DNA of 64,000 nt from Streptomyces diastatochromogenes (lineage in GTDB: Bacteria; Actinomycetota; Actinomycetes; Streptomycetales; Streptomycetaceae), in contig NZ_MCGQ01000020.1 in assembly GCF_002242805.1 (NCBI RefSeq), forward strand, positions 380,688 to 444,687. Reading direction: 5' to 3'. This document shows, in pieces, positions 34,673-42,675 of this stretch. The notes below the pieces were generated by a model. The model was not told the DNA's origin, made no database searches, and saw only the letters and a program-made list of their open reading frames with translations. The position numbers were made by a program, and so were the translations under genes. Every line of letters begins with the position of its first letter. The stretch's first letter is position 1.

Positions 34673-35130
34673 GGTGTTGCCGGCCAATGGCGTTGCTGGT
34701 GACCGGGCTTGCGGTGTGACCGGGCTGTGGTGTGACCGGGCTTGTGGTGCGGACCGGGCCTGCGGATCTGGCCGGGCCCGCTGGTCTGAATGGGCCCGCC
34801 GCGTGACGGGGCCCTCGGCGGTCGTGGCGCCGGATCGGACCTCGATCAGCGCCGGGCCTTTGGTGTTGCCGGGCCTGTGGTGTGGACCGGGCTTGCCGCG
34901 TGACCAACCCGCCGCGTGGCTGGACCCGCGGCGGTCGTGGCGCCGGATCAGAGCTCGATCAGCGCCGGGCCTTTGGTGTTGCCGGGCCCGCGGTGTGGCC
35001 GGGCCCGCCGCGCGACCGGCCCTCGGTGGTCGTGGCGCCGGAACGGACCTCGATCAGCGCCGGGCCCGCGGTCTGGCCGGGCCTGAGGCGTGACCGGGCC
35101 CGCCGCGCTCATGGCGCCCGATCAGCCCCC
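34673..35130. repeat. Degenerate tandem repeat field, no gene
   Basis: About 460 bp of short recurring units (TGACCGGGC, GTGTTGCCGGGCC) plus a longer module. GGTCGTGGCGCCGGA followed by CCTCGATCAGCGCCGGGCC occurs at about 34820, 34933 and 35028 (113 and 95 bp apart), with a decayed fourth copy near 35111. Open frames across it translate as low-complexity Arg/Ala/Gly/Pro and are not credible genes. The module end CTCGATCAGCG also matches the last codons of the alcohol dehydrogenase gene on the opposite strand. Confidence 0.8.
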
Positions 35131-35138
35131 GACCCGCA

Positions 35139-36173
35139 TCAGAACTCGATCAGCGTCTTGATGGCCCGTCGCTCGTTCATCGCCCGGAAGCCCTCCGGCA
35201 CCCCGTCCAGCTTGACGGTGAGGTCGAAGACCGGGGAGGGGTCGAGCCGGCCGGCGACCACGTCGGCCAGCAGCTCGGGGATGTGGGCGCGGACCGGGGC
35301 CACGCCCCCGCTCAGCGCGACGTTGCGCCGGAACATCTGCCGGAAGTCGATGCCCTCGTTGCCGTCGCGCGGCACCCCGACGAAGCCCACCGCGCCGCCG
35401 TCGCGCGCGATGCCCAGCGCGGTGTGCAGGGCCTCGCCGGTGCCCGCGGCGCCCAGCACGGCCTCGGCGCCGAGCCCCCGGGTCAGCTCCCGTACCGACT
35501 CCACGGCGGCCTCGCCGCGTCCGGTCACGATGTCGCTCGCCCCGAACCGCCGGGCGACCGCGGCCCGGTCCGGGTGGCTGCTGAGCACGATGACCCGCTC
35601 CGCACCGAGCCGCCGGGCGGCCAGCACCCCGCACAGCCCGACCGCACCGTCACCGACGACGGCCACCGTCGCTCCAGGCCGCACCTTGGCGCACAGCGCC
35701 GCGTGGTGGCCGGTGCCCATCACGTCGCACAGGGCGAGCAGCGCGGTCGGCGGGGCCTCGGCGTCCTCGGGCACCGTCACCAGCGTCCCGTCCGCGAAGG
35801 GCACCCGGACCGCCTCGCCGTGCGCGCCGTCGGAACCGGGCTGGCCGAAGAAGCCGCCGCGCACACAGGAGGTGTGCAGCCCCGCGACACAGTGCGGACA
35901 GACGCCGTCGGACCAGGTGAACGGCGCGATGACCCGGTCGCCCTCGCGCAGGGTGGTGACCGCGGAGCCGACCGCCTGGACCACGCCGATGAACTCGTGG
36001 CCCGTGCGCTGGCTTTGCGGGCGCGGCGCCGGATTGCGGTAGCCCAGCAGATCGCTGCCACACACACAGGCGTGCGTGACCCGCACCAGGGCGTCGGTGG
36101 GATAGCGGAGCCGAGGGTCGGGAACCTCCTCGACCCGGACGTCCCGGTGGCCGTGAATGACACTCGCGCGCAT
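35139..36173 (-). CDS. Zinc-dependent alcohol dehydrogenase (MDR superfamily)
   Basis: A 344-residue medium-chain dehydrogenase. The catalytic zinc ligands appear in HACVCGSDLLGY and GHEFIGVVQAVG. The structural zinc loop is GVCPHCVAGLHTSC. The NAD(P) site is ATVAVVGDGAVGLCGVLAARRLG followed by VIVLSSHPDRAAVARRFGA, where Ser-Ser-His after the second strand suggests a relaxed or NADP preference. It is divergent from the thioredoxin-reductase-like gene (201 bp between them) and ends against the repeat field. The substrate is not evident. It could oxidise or reduce a carbonyl in the island pathway. Confidence 0.88.
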   Translation of the reverse strand: MRASVIHGHRDVRVEEVPDPRLRYPTDALVRVTHACVCGSDLLGYRNPAPRPQSQRTGHEFIGVVQAVGSAVTTLREGDRVIAPFTWSDGVCPHCVAGLHTSCVRGGFFGQPGSDGAHGEAVRVPFADGTLVTVPEDAEAPPTALLALCDVMGTGHHAALCAKVRPGATVAVVGDGAVGLCGVLAARRLGAERVIVLSSHPDRAAVARRFGASDIVTGRGEAAVESVRELTRGLGAEAVLGAAGTGEALHTALGIARDGGAVGFVGVPRDGNEGIDFRQMFRRNVALSGGVAPVRAHIPELLADVVAGRLDPSPVFDLTVKLDGVPEGFRAMNERRAIKTLIEF

Positions 36174-36282
36174 GAGAGCTCCCGCCTAGAAGCAGGTGGA
36201 CATGGGGAGTTCACGACTCAATCCGGGGCCGCCGGGCACCGGCAAGAAATCCGCTCGGGCTATCTGAGGTCCGCCGCCCGGC

Positions 36283-36298
36283 CCGACTTCAGATTGTC
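36283..36298 (+). promoter_or_regulatory. Second copy of the conserved CCGACTTCA-N2-TTGTC element
   Basis: CCGACTTCAGATTGTC sits about 77 bp before the TTG start of the flavoprotein gene and within the divergent region to the alcohol dehydrogenase gene. It matches 14 of 16 bases with the element at 32284. It is likely a -35 region or an activator site that coordinates the two units. Confidence 0.5.
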
Positions 36299-36374
36299 CG
36301 CCCGGATCGTTGGGCCCCTTCCGCACCCCCCGGTTAGCGTCGGCCGCCGGAACGGAACCATTCAGGGAGGGGAC

Positions 36375-37325
36375 TTGGCAACGCCCGCCAGCACAGGGTC
36401 CGAGGCCGGGCAGCCGGTCGACACCATCGTCGTCGGGGGAGGCCCGGCCGGTCTGTCCGCGGCGCTCTACCTGGCCCGCTACAACCGCGAGGTCCTGGTC
36501 TTCGACACCGGCCACGGCCGTTCGACCCACCACCAGACCAACCACAACTACCTGGGATTCCCGTCGGGCATCCCGACCGTCGACCTGCGCAAGCTGGGCC
36601 TGGAGCAGCTCTCCCGCTACCCCAACGCCCGGGTGGTGCACCACCTGATCACCCAGGCCGAGGGCAACGCGGTGGAGGGCTTCACCGTCCGCTCCCAGGG
36701 CCACTCCTGGCAGGCCCGGTCGCTGCTGCTGGCCACCGGAGTGCTCGACCACTTCCCCCACTTCGAGGGCTGGGAGTCGTACGTCGGACGCTCGATGTTC
36801 TGGTGCATCACCTGTGACGGGTACGAGAACCGGGGCCGGAGCATCCTGGTGGTCGGCCACACCGACGCGGCCGCGGGCGAGGCCATGCAGCTGCACAGCC
36901 TCACCGACCGGGTGCGGCTGCTGACCAACAGCCGCAGCGACGAGATCAGCCCCAAGTTCCGGCGGCGGCTGGAGCGGGCCGGGATCCCCGTGGTGCACGA
37001 CCGGATCAAGGAGGTCGAGGGCGAGGACGGCCTGCTCTCCGCGGTGCTCACCCGCCGTGGCCTCCGGCTGGAGCTGGACGCGCTGTTCTCCATCCAGGGC
37101 GCCACCCCGGAGACCGGGCTCGCCCGGCAGCTCGGCGTCGGGCTCGCGGCCAGCGGTTACGTGCAGGTCGACTCCGAGCAGAAGACCTCCGTGCCCGGCG
37201 TCTACGCGGCCGGCGACCTCACCGCCCTGCACTCCCACCAGGTCACGGCGGCCGTCCACGAGGGCGCGCAGGCGGCGTCGGCGGCCAACTACTTCCTCTA
37301 CCCGCCCGAGCTGAAGGCCGACTGA
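36375..37325 (+). CDS. Thioredoxin-reductase-like FAD/NAD(P)H oxidoreductase
   Basis: A 316-residue two-dinucleotide-binding-domain flavoprotein. The FAD loop is TIVVGGGPAGLSAALYLARY near the N-terminus. The redox motif FWCITCDGYENRG gives an intact CxxC (CITC) at the usual thioredoxin-reductase position. The NADPH loop is atypical (ILVVGHTDAAAGEAM). The C-terminal FAD motif is VPGVYAAGDLT. Dithiol oxidases that act on natural products share this fold, so it may oxidise a dithiol or protein thiol. I chose TTG 36375 after GGGAGGGGAC. It is 7 bp before the LtrA gene and close to the Nif11 genes. Confidence 0.85.
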   Translation: MATPASTGSEAGQPVDTIVVGGGPAGLSAALYLARYNREVLVFDTGHGRSTHHQTNHNYLGFPSGIPTVDLRKLGLEQLSRYPNARVVHHLITQAEGNAVEGFTVRSQGHSWQARSLLLATGVLDHFPHFEGWESYVGRSMFWCITCDGYENRGRSILVVGHTDAAAGEAMQLHSLTDRVRLLTNSRSDEISPKFRRRLERAGIPVVHDRIKEVEGEDGLLSAVLTRRGLRLELDALFSIQGATPETGLARQLGVGLAASGYVQVDSEQKTSVPGVYAAGDLTALHSHQVTAAVHEGAQAASAANYFLYPPELKAD

Positions 37326-37332
37326 GACCCTC

Positions 37333-38601
37333 ATGAGCGTGGAGACGGACGACCGGGACTCCGCCTACCACCCGGACGCGGACGTGGACATCGCCGGCAC
37401 CGAGGACGCGGGTCCGGCGGAGCAGGGCGCCGAACAGCGCGTCACCTGGGCCGAGTTGTTCTTCGACCTGGTCTGGGTGTTCGCGCTGACGCAGATCGCC
37501 ACGAGCCTGGGCACCGCGGGCGGCCCGATGGAGCTGCTGCGCACCCTGGTACTGCTGGTCCCGCTCTGGTGGGGCTGGACCAGCGCCACCCTGGTCGGCA
37601 ACTCCGCGGGCGAGGCGCTGGACCGGCCCTCGGGCCGCTTCCTGCTCTTCGCCCTCGGGGCCTGCGGTCTCGCCATGACGGTGGCGGTGCCGCACGCCTA
37701 CGGCGGGCACGGACTGCTGTTCCCGCTCTGCTACGTCGCCATGCGGCTGCTGCTGTGGGCCGGGATGCGGCGGCTGCCGCTCTTCGGCGACCTGCGGGTG
37801 GAGCCCTTCGGCATCAACCTGCTGGTCGTCTGCCCGGTGTTCCTGGCCGGCGGACTGCTCCCGGAACCGGCCCGCACCCTGGCGTGGGCCGGCGCGGCCG
37901 TGCTGGAGGTGGCCGTACCGGTGCTGCTGGGTCACCGGCTGGACCGGATGCGGTTCGAGACCTCCCACCTGCCGGAACGCTTCGGCCTGGTCATCATCAT
38001 GGCGCTCGGCGAGACCGTGATGTCGGTCGGCACGAAGGTCTCCGGCAGCCCGCTCGGCGCCGCGCAGCTCGCCTCGCTCGCGGTGAGCTTCGTGGTGATC
38101 CTCGGTCTGTGGTGGAGCTACTTCCACTTCGGCGCCGCCGCGGTGCGGCACAGCCTGCGCACCGACCCGGTCCAGGCCCGCATCGTCCGGGACGTCTTCA
38201 ACTACGGCCACTTCATCTACGTCACCGCCATCATCTGCGTGGCGGTCGGCCTGAAGAAGCTGTGCGTCGACCCGTTCGAGCCCCCGCACGGCCTGCCCGG
38301 GCTGCTGCTCGCCCCGGGCGCCGCGCTGTACCTGTTCGGCTTCTGCTACTCGCGCTGGCGCATGTTCGGCGCGGCCGGAGTGAGCCGGTTCTCCGCGGCC
38401 CTGCTCTGCCTCGCGCTGGTCCCGCTCGCCCCCCGTCTGCCGCTGTTCGTCACCGGCGTCCTGGTGGCCCTGGTGCTGGTCGGTCTCAACGCCTTCGAGT
38501 ACTGGATCGTCTCCACCGGCCGGCGGGTCCTCTTCGTGCATCTGCCGCGCCTGCCCAGAAGCGCCCGGAAATCCGCGGGCGACCCCGCGACGGACCGGTA
38601 A
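37333..38601 (+). CDS. Low-temperature-requirement A (LtrA) family membrane protein
   Basis: A 422-residue polytopic membrane protein of the LtrA family. The diagnostic stretch VTWAELFFDLVWVFALTQIA appears at about residue 37, followed by about ten hydrophobic segments and the conserved ERFGLVIIMALGETVMSVG. The function of the family is not known. The acidic N-terminus (about 35 residues) is cytoplasmic by the positive-inside rule. It is 7 bp after the flavoprotein gene, so the two are co-transcribed. A 104-bp gap with a fresh promoter-like sequence separates it from the Nif11 genes. Confidence 0.88.
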   Translation: MSVETDDRDSAYHPDADVDIAGTEDAGPAEQGAEQRVTWAELFFDLVWVFALTQIATSLGTAGGPMELLRTLVLLVPLWWGWTSATLVGNSAGEALDRPSGRFLLFALGACGLAMTVAVPHAYGGHGLLFPLCYVAMRLLLWAGMRRLPLFGDLRVEPFGINLLVVCPVFLAGGLLPEPARTLAWAGAAVLEVAVPVLLGHRLDRMRFETSHLPERFGLVIIMALGETVMSVGTKVSGSPLGAAQLASLAVSFVVILGLWWSYFHFGAAAVRHSLRTDPVQARIVRDVFNYGHFIYVTAIICVAVGLKKLCVDPFEPPHGLPGLLLAPGAALYLFGFCYSRWRMFGAAGVSRFSAALLCLALVPLAPRLPLFVTGVLVALVLVGLNAFEYWIVSTGRRVLFVHLPRLPRSARKSAGDPATDR

Positions 38602-38705
38602 TTCAGGAAGTCTCGTCCCGACTTTTGCGGACAAGCACCCTTTCCGGCCAGGCTCATTCCGGCGCACATTCCGTGCGCACCGGAGTTTTCCAGCGGAGGG
38701 CGCAC

Positions 38706-39041
38706 ATGTCCCAGCAGAGTTTCGTGAAATTCCTCCTGGCCGCCCGGGACGATCCGGCGAAGCGTGCCGCGTACGAGTCGCGCAATCTGAGCCAGCTGGT
38801 CTTCCACGCCAAGAACGAGGGATTCGAGTTCACCCCCGAGGAGATGGCCGAGGTCGTCTCCCAGCTGGAAATGGGCGTGATCATCGAGAAGGACGCGGAG
38901 CCGGTGGACGGCAACAGCTCGCTGTGGCGCGCGATGTGGGGCCAGACCCACCTCGGCTACCTGCTGGACCGGGTGGTCGCCCGGCACACCGACGACGAAC
39001 TGCGCACCCTCGCCGAGACGAACGGAGCCGCACTCCGATGA
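38706..39041 (+). CDS. Nif11-like protein, first of a pair
   Basis: A 111-residue protein whose first half matches the Nif11 domain: QSFVKFLLAARDDPAKRAAY, then LVFHAKNEGFEFTPEEMAEV with the typical 'A-x-x-x-G-F-x-F-T-x-E-E' core. Nif11 domains are known as leader regions of RiPP precursors and as stand-alone proteins near nitrogenase genes. No GG-type cleavage site or Cys/Ser/Thr-rich core is present. Instead the C-terminal half carries SSLWRAMWGQTHLGYLLDRV, a motif repeated in the next protein. It has a CGGAGGGC ribosome site. Its stop overlaps the next start (ATGA). A carrier or substrate-recognition role is inferred. Confidence 0.75.
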   Translation: MSQQSFVKFLLAARDDPAKRAAYESRNLSQLVFHAKNEGFEFTPEEMAEVVSQLEMGVIIEKDAEPVDGNSSLWRAMWGQTHLGYLLDRVVARHTDDELRTLAETNGAALR

Positions 39042-39367
39042 GCAGCAAGAACGTGATCGAGTTTCTGCGCACGGTAGCCGTGCGACCGGACCTGCTGGAT
39101 TCCCTCAAGTACCGCAGCAAGGACGAGGTGCTCCAGGCCGCGGAATCCTTCGGATTCCCCTTCAGCAACCAGGAGTTCGACGATCTGATCTGGGACCTGG
39201 AGGCGAAGCTCGCCGGAGTGCGCGGCGAGAACTTCGACGGCACGTTCCCGCTGTGGCAGACGATGTGGGGCAAGTACTACCTGGAATACCTGGTGGTCGA
39301 CCTCATTCCGAGTTTCCAGGAGACCAAGCTGCTGCCCACGTTCACGGAGACGCCGCAGCTGCCGTAA
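39038..39367 (+). CDS. Nif11-like protein, second of a pair
   Basis: A 109-residue paralogue of the preceding protein. Its Nif11-like part reads NVIEFLRTVAVRPDLLDSLK, then VLQAAESFGFPFSNQEFDDL. Its second half contains FPLWQTMWGKYYLEYLVVDL, which aligns with the SSLWRAMWGQTHLGYLLDRV motif of the first copy. The consensus is LWxxMWGxxxLxYL. The tail (PSFQETKLLPTFTETPQLP) is rich in Thr/Pro but has no Cys. The start overlaps the first copy's stop and the end is 9 bp before the first GMC oxidoreductase, so expression is coupled. It may form a heterodimer with copy one. Confidence 0.72.
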   Translation: MSSKNVIEFLRTVAVRPDLLDSLKYRSKDEVLQAAESFGFPFSNQEFDDLIWDLEAKLAGVRGENFDGTFPLWQTMWGKYYLEYLVVDLIPSFQETKLLPTFTETPQLP

Positions 39368-39376
39368 GGAGCCCCC

Positions 39377-40918
39377 ATGCAGAACGAGGAGAGTTACGAC
39401 TACGTCGTGGTGGGCGCCGGCTCCGCCGGATGCGTCGTGGCCGCACGGCTGCTGCAGCGGACCGATGCCCGGATCCTGCTGCTGGAGGCGGGCGGCGCGG
39501 ACGACGCCGAGGCCGTGCACCGCACTGACATCCCCTCGATGGTCTCCCTGTGGGGGCCGCAGGGGACGGTCTGGGGCTACGAGACGGTCCCGCAGGCCGG
39601 TCTGGGCGGCCGGACGATTCCCGTCCCGCAGGGCAGGATGCTCGGCGGCGGCAGCTCCGTCAACGCGATGATGTACGTGCGCGGCAACCGCCGTGACTTC
39701 GACGGCTGGCGGGACCTCGGCAACGAGGGGTGGGGGTACGAGGACGTCCTGCCGTACTTCCGCAGGTCCGAGTCGTACGAGGAGGGCGGCTCCCGGTACC
39801 GGGGCGCGGACGGTCCCCTCTCGGTCGTGCCGTACGCGCGGCCCGCCGAGGTGTCCCGTGCCTTCGTGGCCGCCGCCGGCGAACTCGGTTTCGACGGCCC
39901 GGGCGACTACAACGCCGAACGCCAGGAGAACACCGCGTTCTTCTACCAGTCCACGCGCACCAAGGACGACCGCCGGGCCAGCACCGCGGTCGCCTATCTG
40001 CACCCGGTGCTGGGCGATCCCCGCCTGACCGTCGTCACGGGCGCGACGGCGACCCGGCTGGTGCTGCGGGGCGGCCGCGCGGCCGGCGTCGAGTACCTGC
40101 GCGACGGCGAGCGGCACATCGCGGCCGCCACGGCCGAGGTCGTGCTGTCGGCGGGCGCGCTGGCCACGCCGCGGCTGCTCCTGCTCTCCGGGATCGGCCC
40201 CGCCGCCGAGCTGCGCGGCCACGGCATCGACCCGGTCGTCGATCTGCCGGGGGTGGGCCAGAACCTGCAGGACCACCTGCTGTTCGGGGTCGCCTACGAG
40301 AGCCCGCGGGAGCTGCCCGTCCCCGAACTCCTCGCCGAGGCCGGTCTGTTCACCACGGCACGGCCCGCCGGCGAGGACGACGCACCGGACCTGCAGTACT
40401 TCTTCGGGCCGGTGCAGTTCGTCGACGAGCGCTACAAGACGGACGCGCCCGGCTTCACCTTCGCCCCCATCCTCGCCCGGCCGCGCAGCCGGGGCACGGT
40501 CACGCTGGCCTCGGCCGACGTCCTCGCGCCGCCCGTGGTCGACCCGCACTACCTGGAGGCCGAGGAGGACCTGGAGGTCCTGGTCCGGGGCATCACGCTG
40601 GCCCGCGAGCTGGCCCACACCCGGGCCCTGACCCCGTTCCGCGGCCGGGAACTCGCCCCGGGCGTGGACGTCACCTCCCCCGGTGAACTCGCCCGCTACG
40701 TCCGCGAGTCCGCCTCCACCGTCTGGCACCCGGTCGGCACCTGCCGCATGGGCGTGGACGGCGGCTCCGTGGTCGACGCCCGGCTGCGGGTGCACGGGGT
40801 GGACGGACTGCGGATCGCCGACGCCTCCGTCATGCCGGCCATCACCACGGGCAACACCAACGCCGCCGTGGTGATGATCGGCGAGAAGGCGGCGGACCTG
40901 ATCGAGGCCGGCGCCTGA
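39377..40918 (+). CDS. GMC-family FAD oxidoreductase, first copy
   Basis: A 513-residue flavoenzyme of the glucose-methanol-choline family. The FAD loop is YDYVVVGAGSAGCVVAARLL and the first GMC signature is GRMLGGGSSVNAMMYVRGNR. The second signature is GALATPRLLLLSGIGP. The catalytic pair near the C-terminus is the His of TVWHPVGTCRMG and the Asn of TTGNTNAAVVMIG. The family oxidises alcohols to aldehydes or ketones with oxygen or another acceptor. It is placed 9 bp after the second Nif11-like gene. A sugar, polyol or Nif11-bound alcohol are all possible substrates. Confidence 0.9.
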   Translation: MQNEESYDYVVVGAGSAGCVVAARLLQRTDARILLLEAGGADDAEAVHRTDIPSMVSLWGPQGTVWGYETVPQAGLGGRTIPVPQGRMLGGGSSVNAMMYVRGNRRDFDGWRDLGNEGWGYEDVLPYFRRSESYEEGGSRYRGADGPLSVVPYARPAEVSRAFVAAAGELGFDGPGDYNAERQENTAFFYQSTRTKDDRRASTAVAYLHPVLGDPRLTVVTGATATRLVLRGGRAAGVEYLRDGERHIAAATAEVVLSAGALATPRLLLLSGIGPAAELRGHGIDPVVDLPGVGQNLQDHLLFGVAYESPRELPVPELLAEAGLFTTARPAGEDDAPDLQYFFGPVQFVDERYKTDAPGFTFAPILARPRSRGTVTLASADVLAPPVVDPHYLEAEEDLEVLVRGITLARELAHTRALTPFRGRELAPGVDVTSPGELARYVRESASTVWHPVGTCRMGVDGGSVVDARLRVHGVDGLRIADASVMPAITTGNTNAAVVMIGEKAADLIEAGA

Positions 40919-40973
40919 GCGGGCGGCGCGGCCCATGCGAACCATCCACCAGGCAACCAGGGAGAGGACAGCC

Positions 40974-42566
40974 ATGACCGAGACCTACGACTTCGTCGTC
41001 GTCGGCGGCGGAACCGCCGGTCTGGTGACGGCCACCCGGCTCAGCGAGCTGGAGGACGTCTCCGTGCTGGTCATCGAGGCCGGCAGCGCCAAGGACGACC
41101 GCCTGCTCGAAGTACCCGAACTGTGGTCCCAGACCAATTTGAGCGAGTTCGACTGGTCCTACCTCACCGAGCCGCAGCCCGCTCTCGGCGGCGAGACGGT
41201 CTACTCGGCGGCCGGTCGCGGAGTGGGCGGCAGCTCGAACATCTACCACATGATCCACAACCGGGGTCCTGACGCCGACTACGACACCTGGGCCTACCAG
41301 GGTGCCGCCGGCTGGTCCGCCAAGGACGTGCTGCCGTACTTCCAGCGGATCGAGAACCAGGAGGACGGCACCAACCCGACGGCCGGGCAGGGCGGCCCGA
41401 TCAACGTCGTCAACACCGGGGACGAGGGCAACCCCGTCTCCCAGGCGTTCGTCGACGGCTGCGTCGAACTCGGCTACCCCGAGGTCGCGGACGTCAACGT
41501 GGACCGCTTCGGGGTCGGCTGGCACCACCTGGACCTCCGGGACGGCAAGCGCAACGGCGTCCGCACCGCCTACTACGATCCCGCCCGCGCGCGCACGAAC
41601 CTCACCGTGCGGGCCGACTCGACCGCGACCCGGCTGCTGTTCGAGGGGACCCGGTGCGTCGGCGTGGAGTACCTCCACGAGGGCGAGCGCAAGACCGTAC
41701 GGGCCGAGCGGGAGGTCGTGGTCAGCTCGGGCGCCATCGAGTCGCCCAAGCTGCTGCTGCTGTCCGGCATCGGCGACCCCAAGCAGCTGACCTCCTTCGG
41801 CATCGACGTCGTCGCCGACCTGCCCGGTGTCGGCGAGAACTACCAGAACCACCCGCTGGTCATCGGGCCCACCGGCTACATGGACAAGCCCGGTCCCGCC
41901 GAGGGCGTTATCAACGAGCCCGCGCTCTACTGGGGTTCACAGCCCGGCCTGCCCGCCCCGGACATGGAGCTGTGGTTCCTGCCGCGCGCGCCGTGGGGCG
42001 AGAAGCTGATCGAGAAGCTCATGGAGTGGAAGCGCACGGGCAGCACCTCGTCGGTCTCGGTGCAGGACGAGGTGGATCCGCGGCTGGTCATCATGCTGCC
42101 AGCCGTGATCCGCCCGCTCTCGCGCGGCTGGATACGACTGGCCAGTGCCGACCCGACGGTACGGCCCCGGGTCAACCCCAACTTCTACGGGGAGCGGGCC
42201 GACCTGGAGCGGGCCACCGACATCACCGAGATCGCCCGTGAGGTGTTCCGCTCCAAGGCGTTCACCAGCCAGTGGGGCGTCCGCGAGGTCGCGCCCGGAC
42301 CGGATGTCCAGACCCGCGCCGAGCTGCGGGACTGGGTGGCGCACAACACCGGCTCGTTCCACCACTACTCGGGCACCTGCAAGATGGGCATCGACGAACT
42401 CTCCGTGGTGGACGCCCGGTTGCGGGTGCGCGGGATCGAGGGGCTGCGGGTGGCCGACGCCTCGGTCATGCCGTCGATCGTCTCGGCCCACACCCACACC
42501 ACGGCCGTCATGATCGGCGAGCGCGCCGCGGACTTCATCAAGGAGGACCTCGCCGCGCGCGGCTGA
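40974..42566 (+). CDS. GMC-family FAD oxidoreductase, second copy
   Basis: A 530-residue GMC enzyme, only moderately similar to the first copy. The FAD loop is YDFVVVGGGTAGLVTATRLS. The first signature reads GRGVGGSSNIYHMIHNRGPD, the second GAIESPKLLLLSGIGD. The catalytic region has His in FHHYSGTCKMG. The second site reads IVSAHTHTTAVMIG, where His replaces the Asn of copy one, giving the His-His variant known in some GMC oxidases. ATG 40974 follows AGGGAGAGGAC; an upstream in-frame ATG at 40935 is less likely. A strong terminator follows. Two non-identical copies suggest two sequential oxidations. Confidence 0.9.
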   Translation: MTETYDFVVVGGGTAGLVTATRLSELEDVSVLVIEAGSAKDDRLLEVPELWSQTNLSEFDWSYLTEPQPALGGETVYSAAGRGVGGSSNIYHMIHNRGPDADYDTWAYQGAAGWSAKDVLPYFQRIENQEDGTNPTAGQGGPINVVNTGDEGNPVSQAFVDGCVELGYPEVADVNVDRFGVGWHHLDLRDGKRNGVRTAYYDPARARTNLTVRADSTATRLLFEGTRCVGVEYLHEGERKTVRAEREVVVSSGAIESPKLLLLSGIGDPKQLTSFGIDVVADLPGVGENYQNHPLVIGPTGYMDKPGPAEGVINEPALYWGSQPGLPAPDMELWFLPRAPWGEKLIEKLMEWKRTGSTSSVSVQDEVDPRLVIMLPAVIRPLSRGWIRLASADPTVRPRVNPNFYGERADLERATDITEIAREVFRSKAFTSQWGVREVAPGPDVQTRAELRDWVAHNTGSFHHYSGTCKMGIDELSVVDARLRVRGIEGLRVADASVMPSIVSAHTHTTAVMIGERAADFIKEDLAARG

Positions 42567-42604
42567 CGCGAACAGCTACCGCGGAGAGCCGCGGACACAG
42601 AGGA

Positions 42605-42643
42605 CGAGGACGGGGCCCCACCACCGGCGGGACCCCGTCCTCG
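42605..42643. terminator. Bidirectional terminator between GMC oxidoreductase and glgA
   Basis: CGAGGACGGGG (42605-42615) pairs with CCCCGTCCTCG (42633-42643), with further pairing inside. It sits between the convergent stops of the second GMC gene and the glycosyltransferase gene. Confidence 0.85.
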
Positions 42644-42675
42644 ACGTCATGAAACGGCAGGCGCTCTCCGGCCCC

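Noticed and set aside
34659..35093. Plus-strand frame of 144 codons within the repeat field
   Set aside because: It only translates the tandem repeats (AGPLVLPGLWCGPGL and similar) and has no ribosome site or recognisable domain.
34673..35130. Possible CRISPR array
   Set aside because: Repeat modules are degenerate, of unequal length and without unique spacers of constant size; no cas gene is near.
38706..39367. Classical RiPP precursor genes with GG leader cleavage
   Set aside because: The Nif11-like region is there, but no GG/GA site and no Cys/Ser/Thr-rich core, and no lanthionine or radical-SAM enzyme is nearby.
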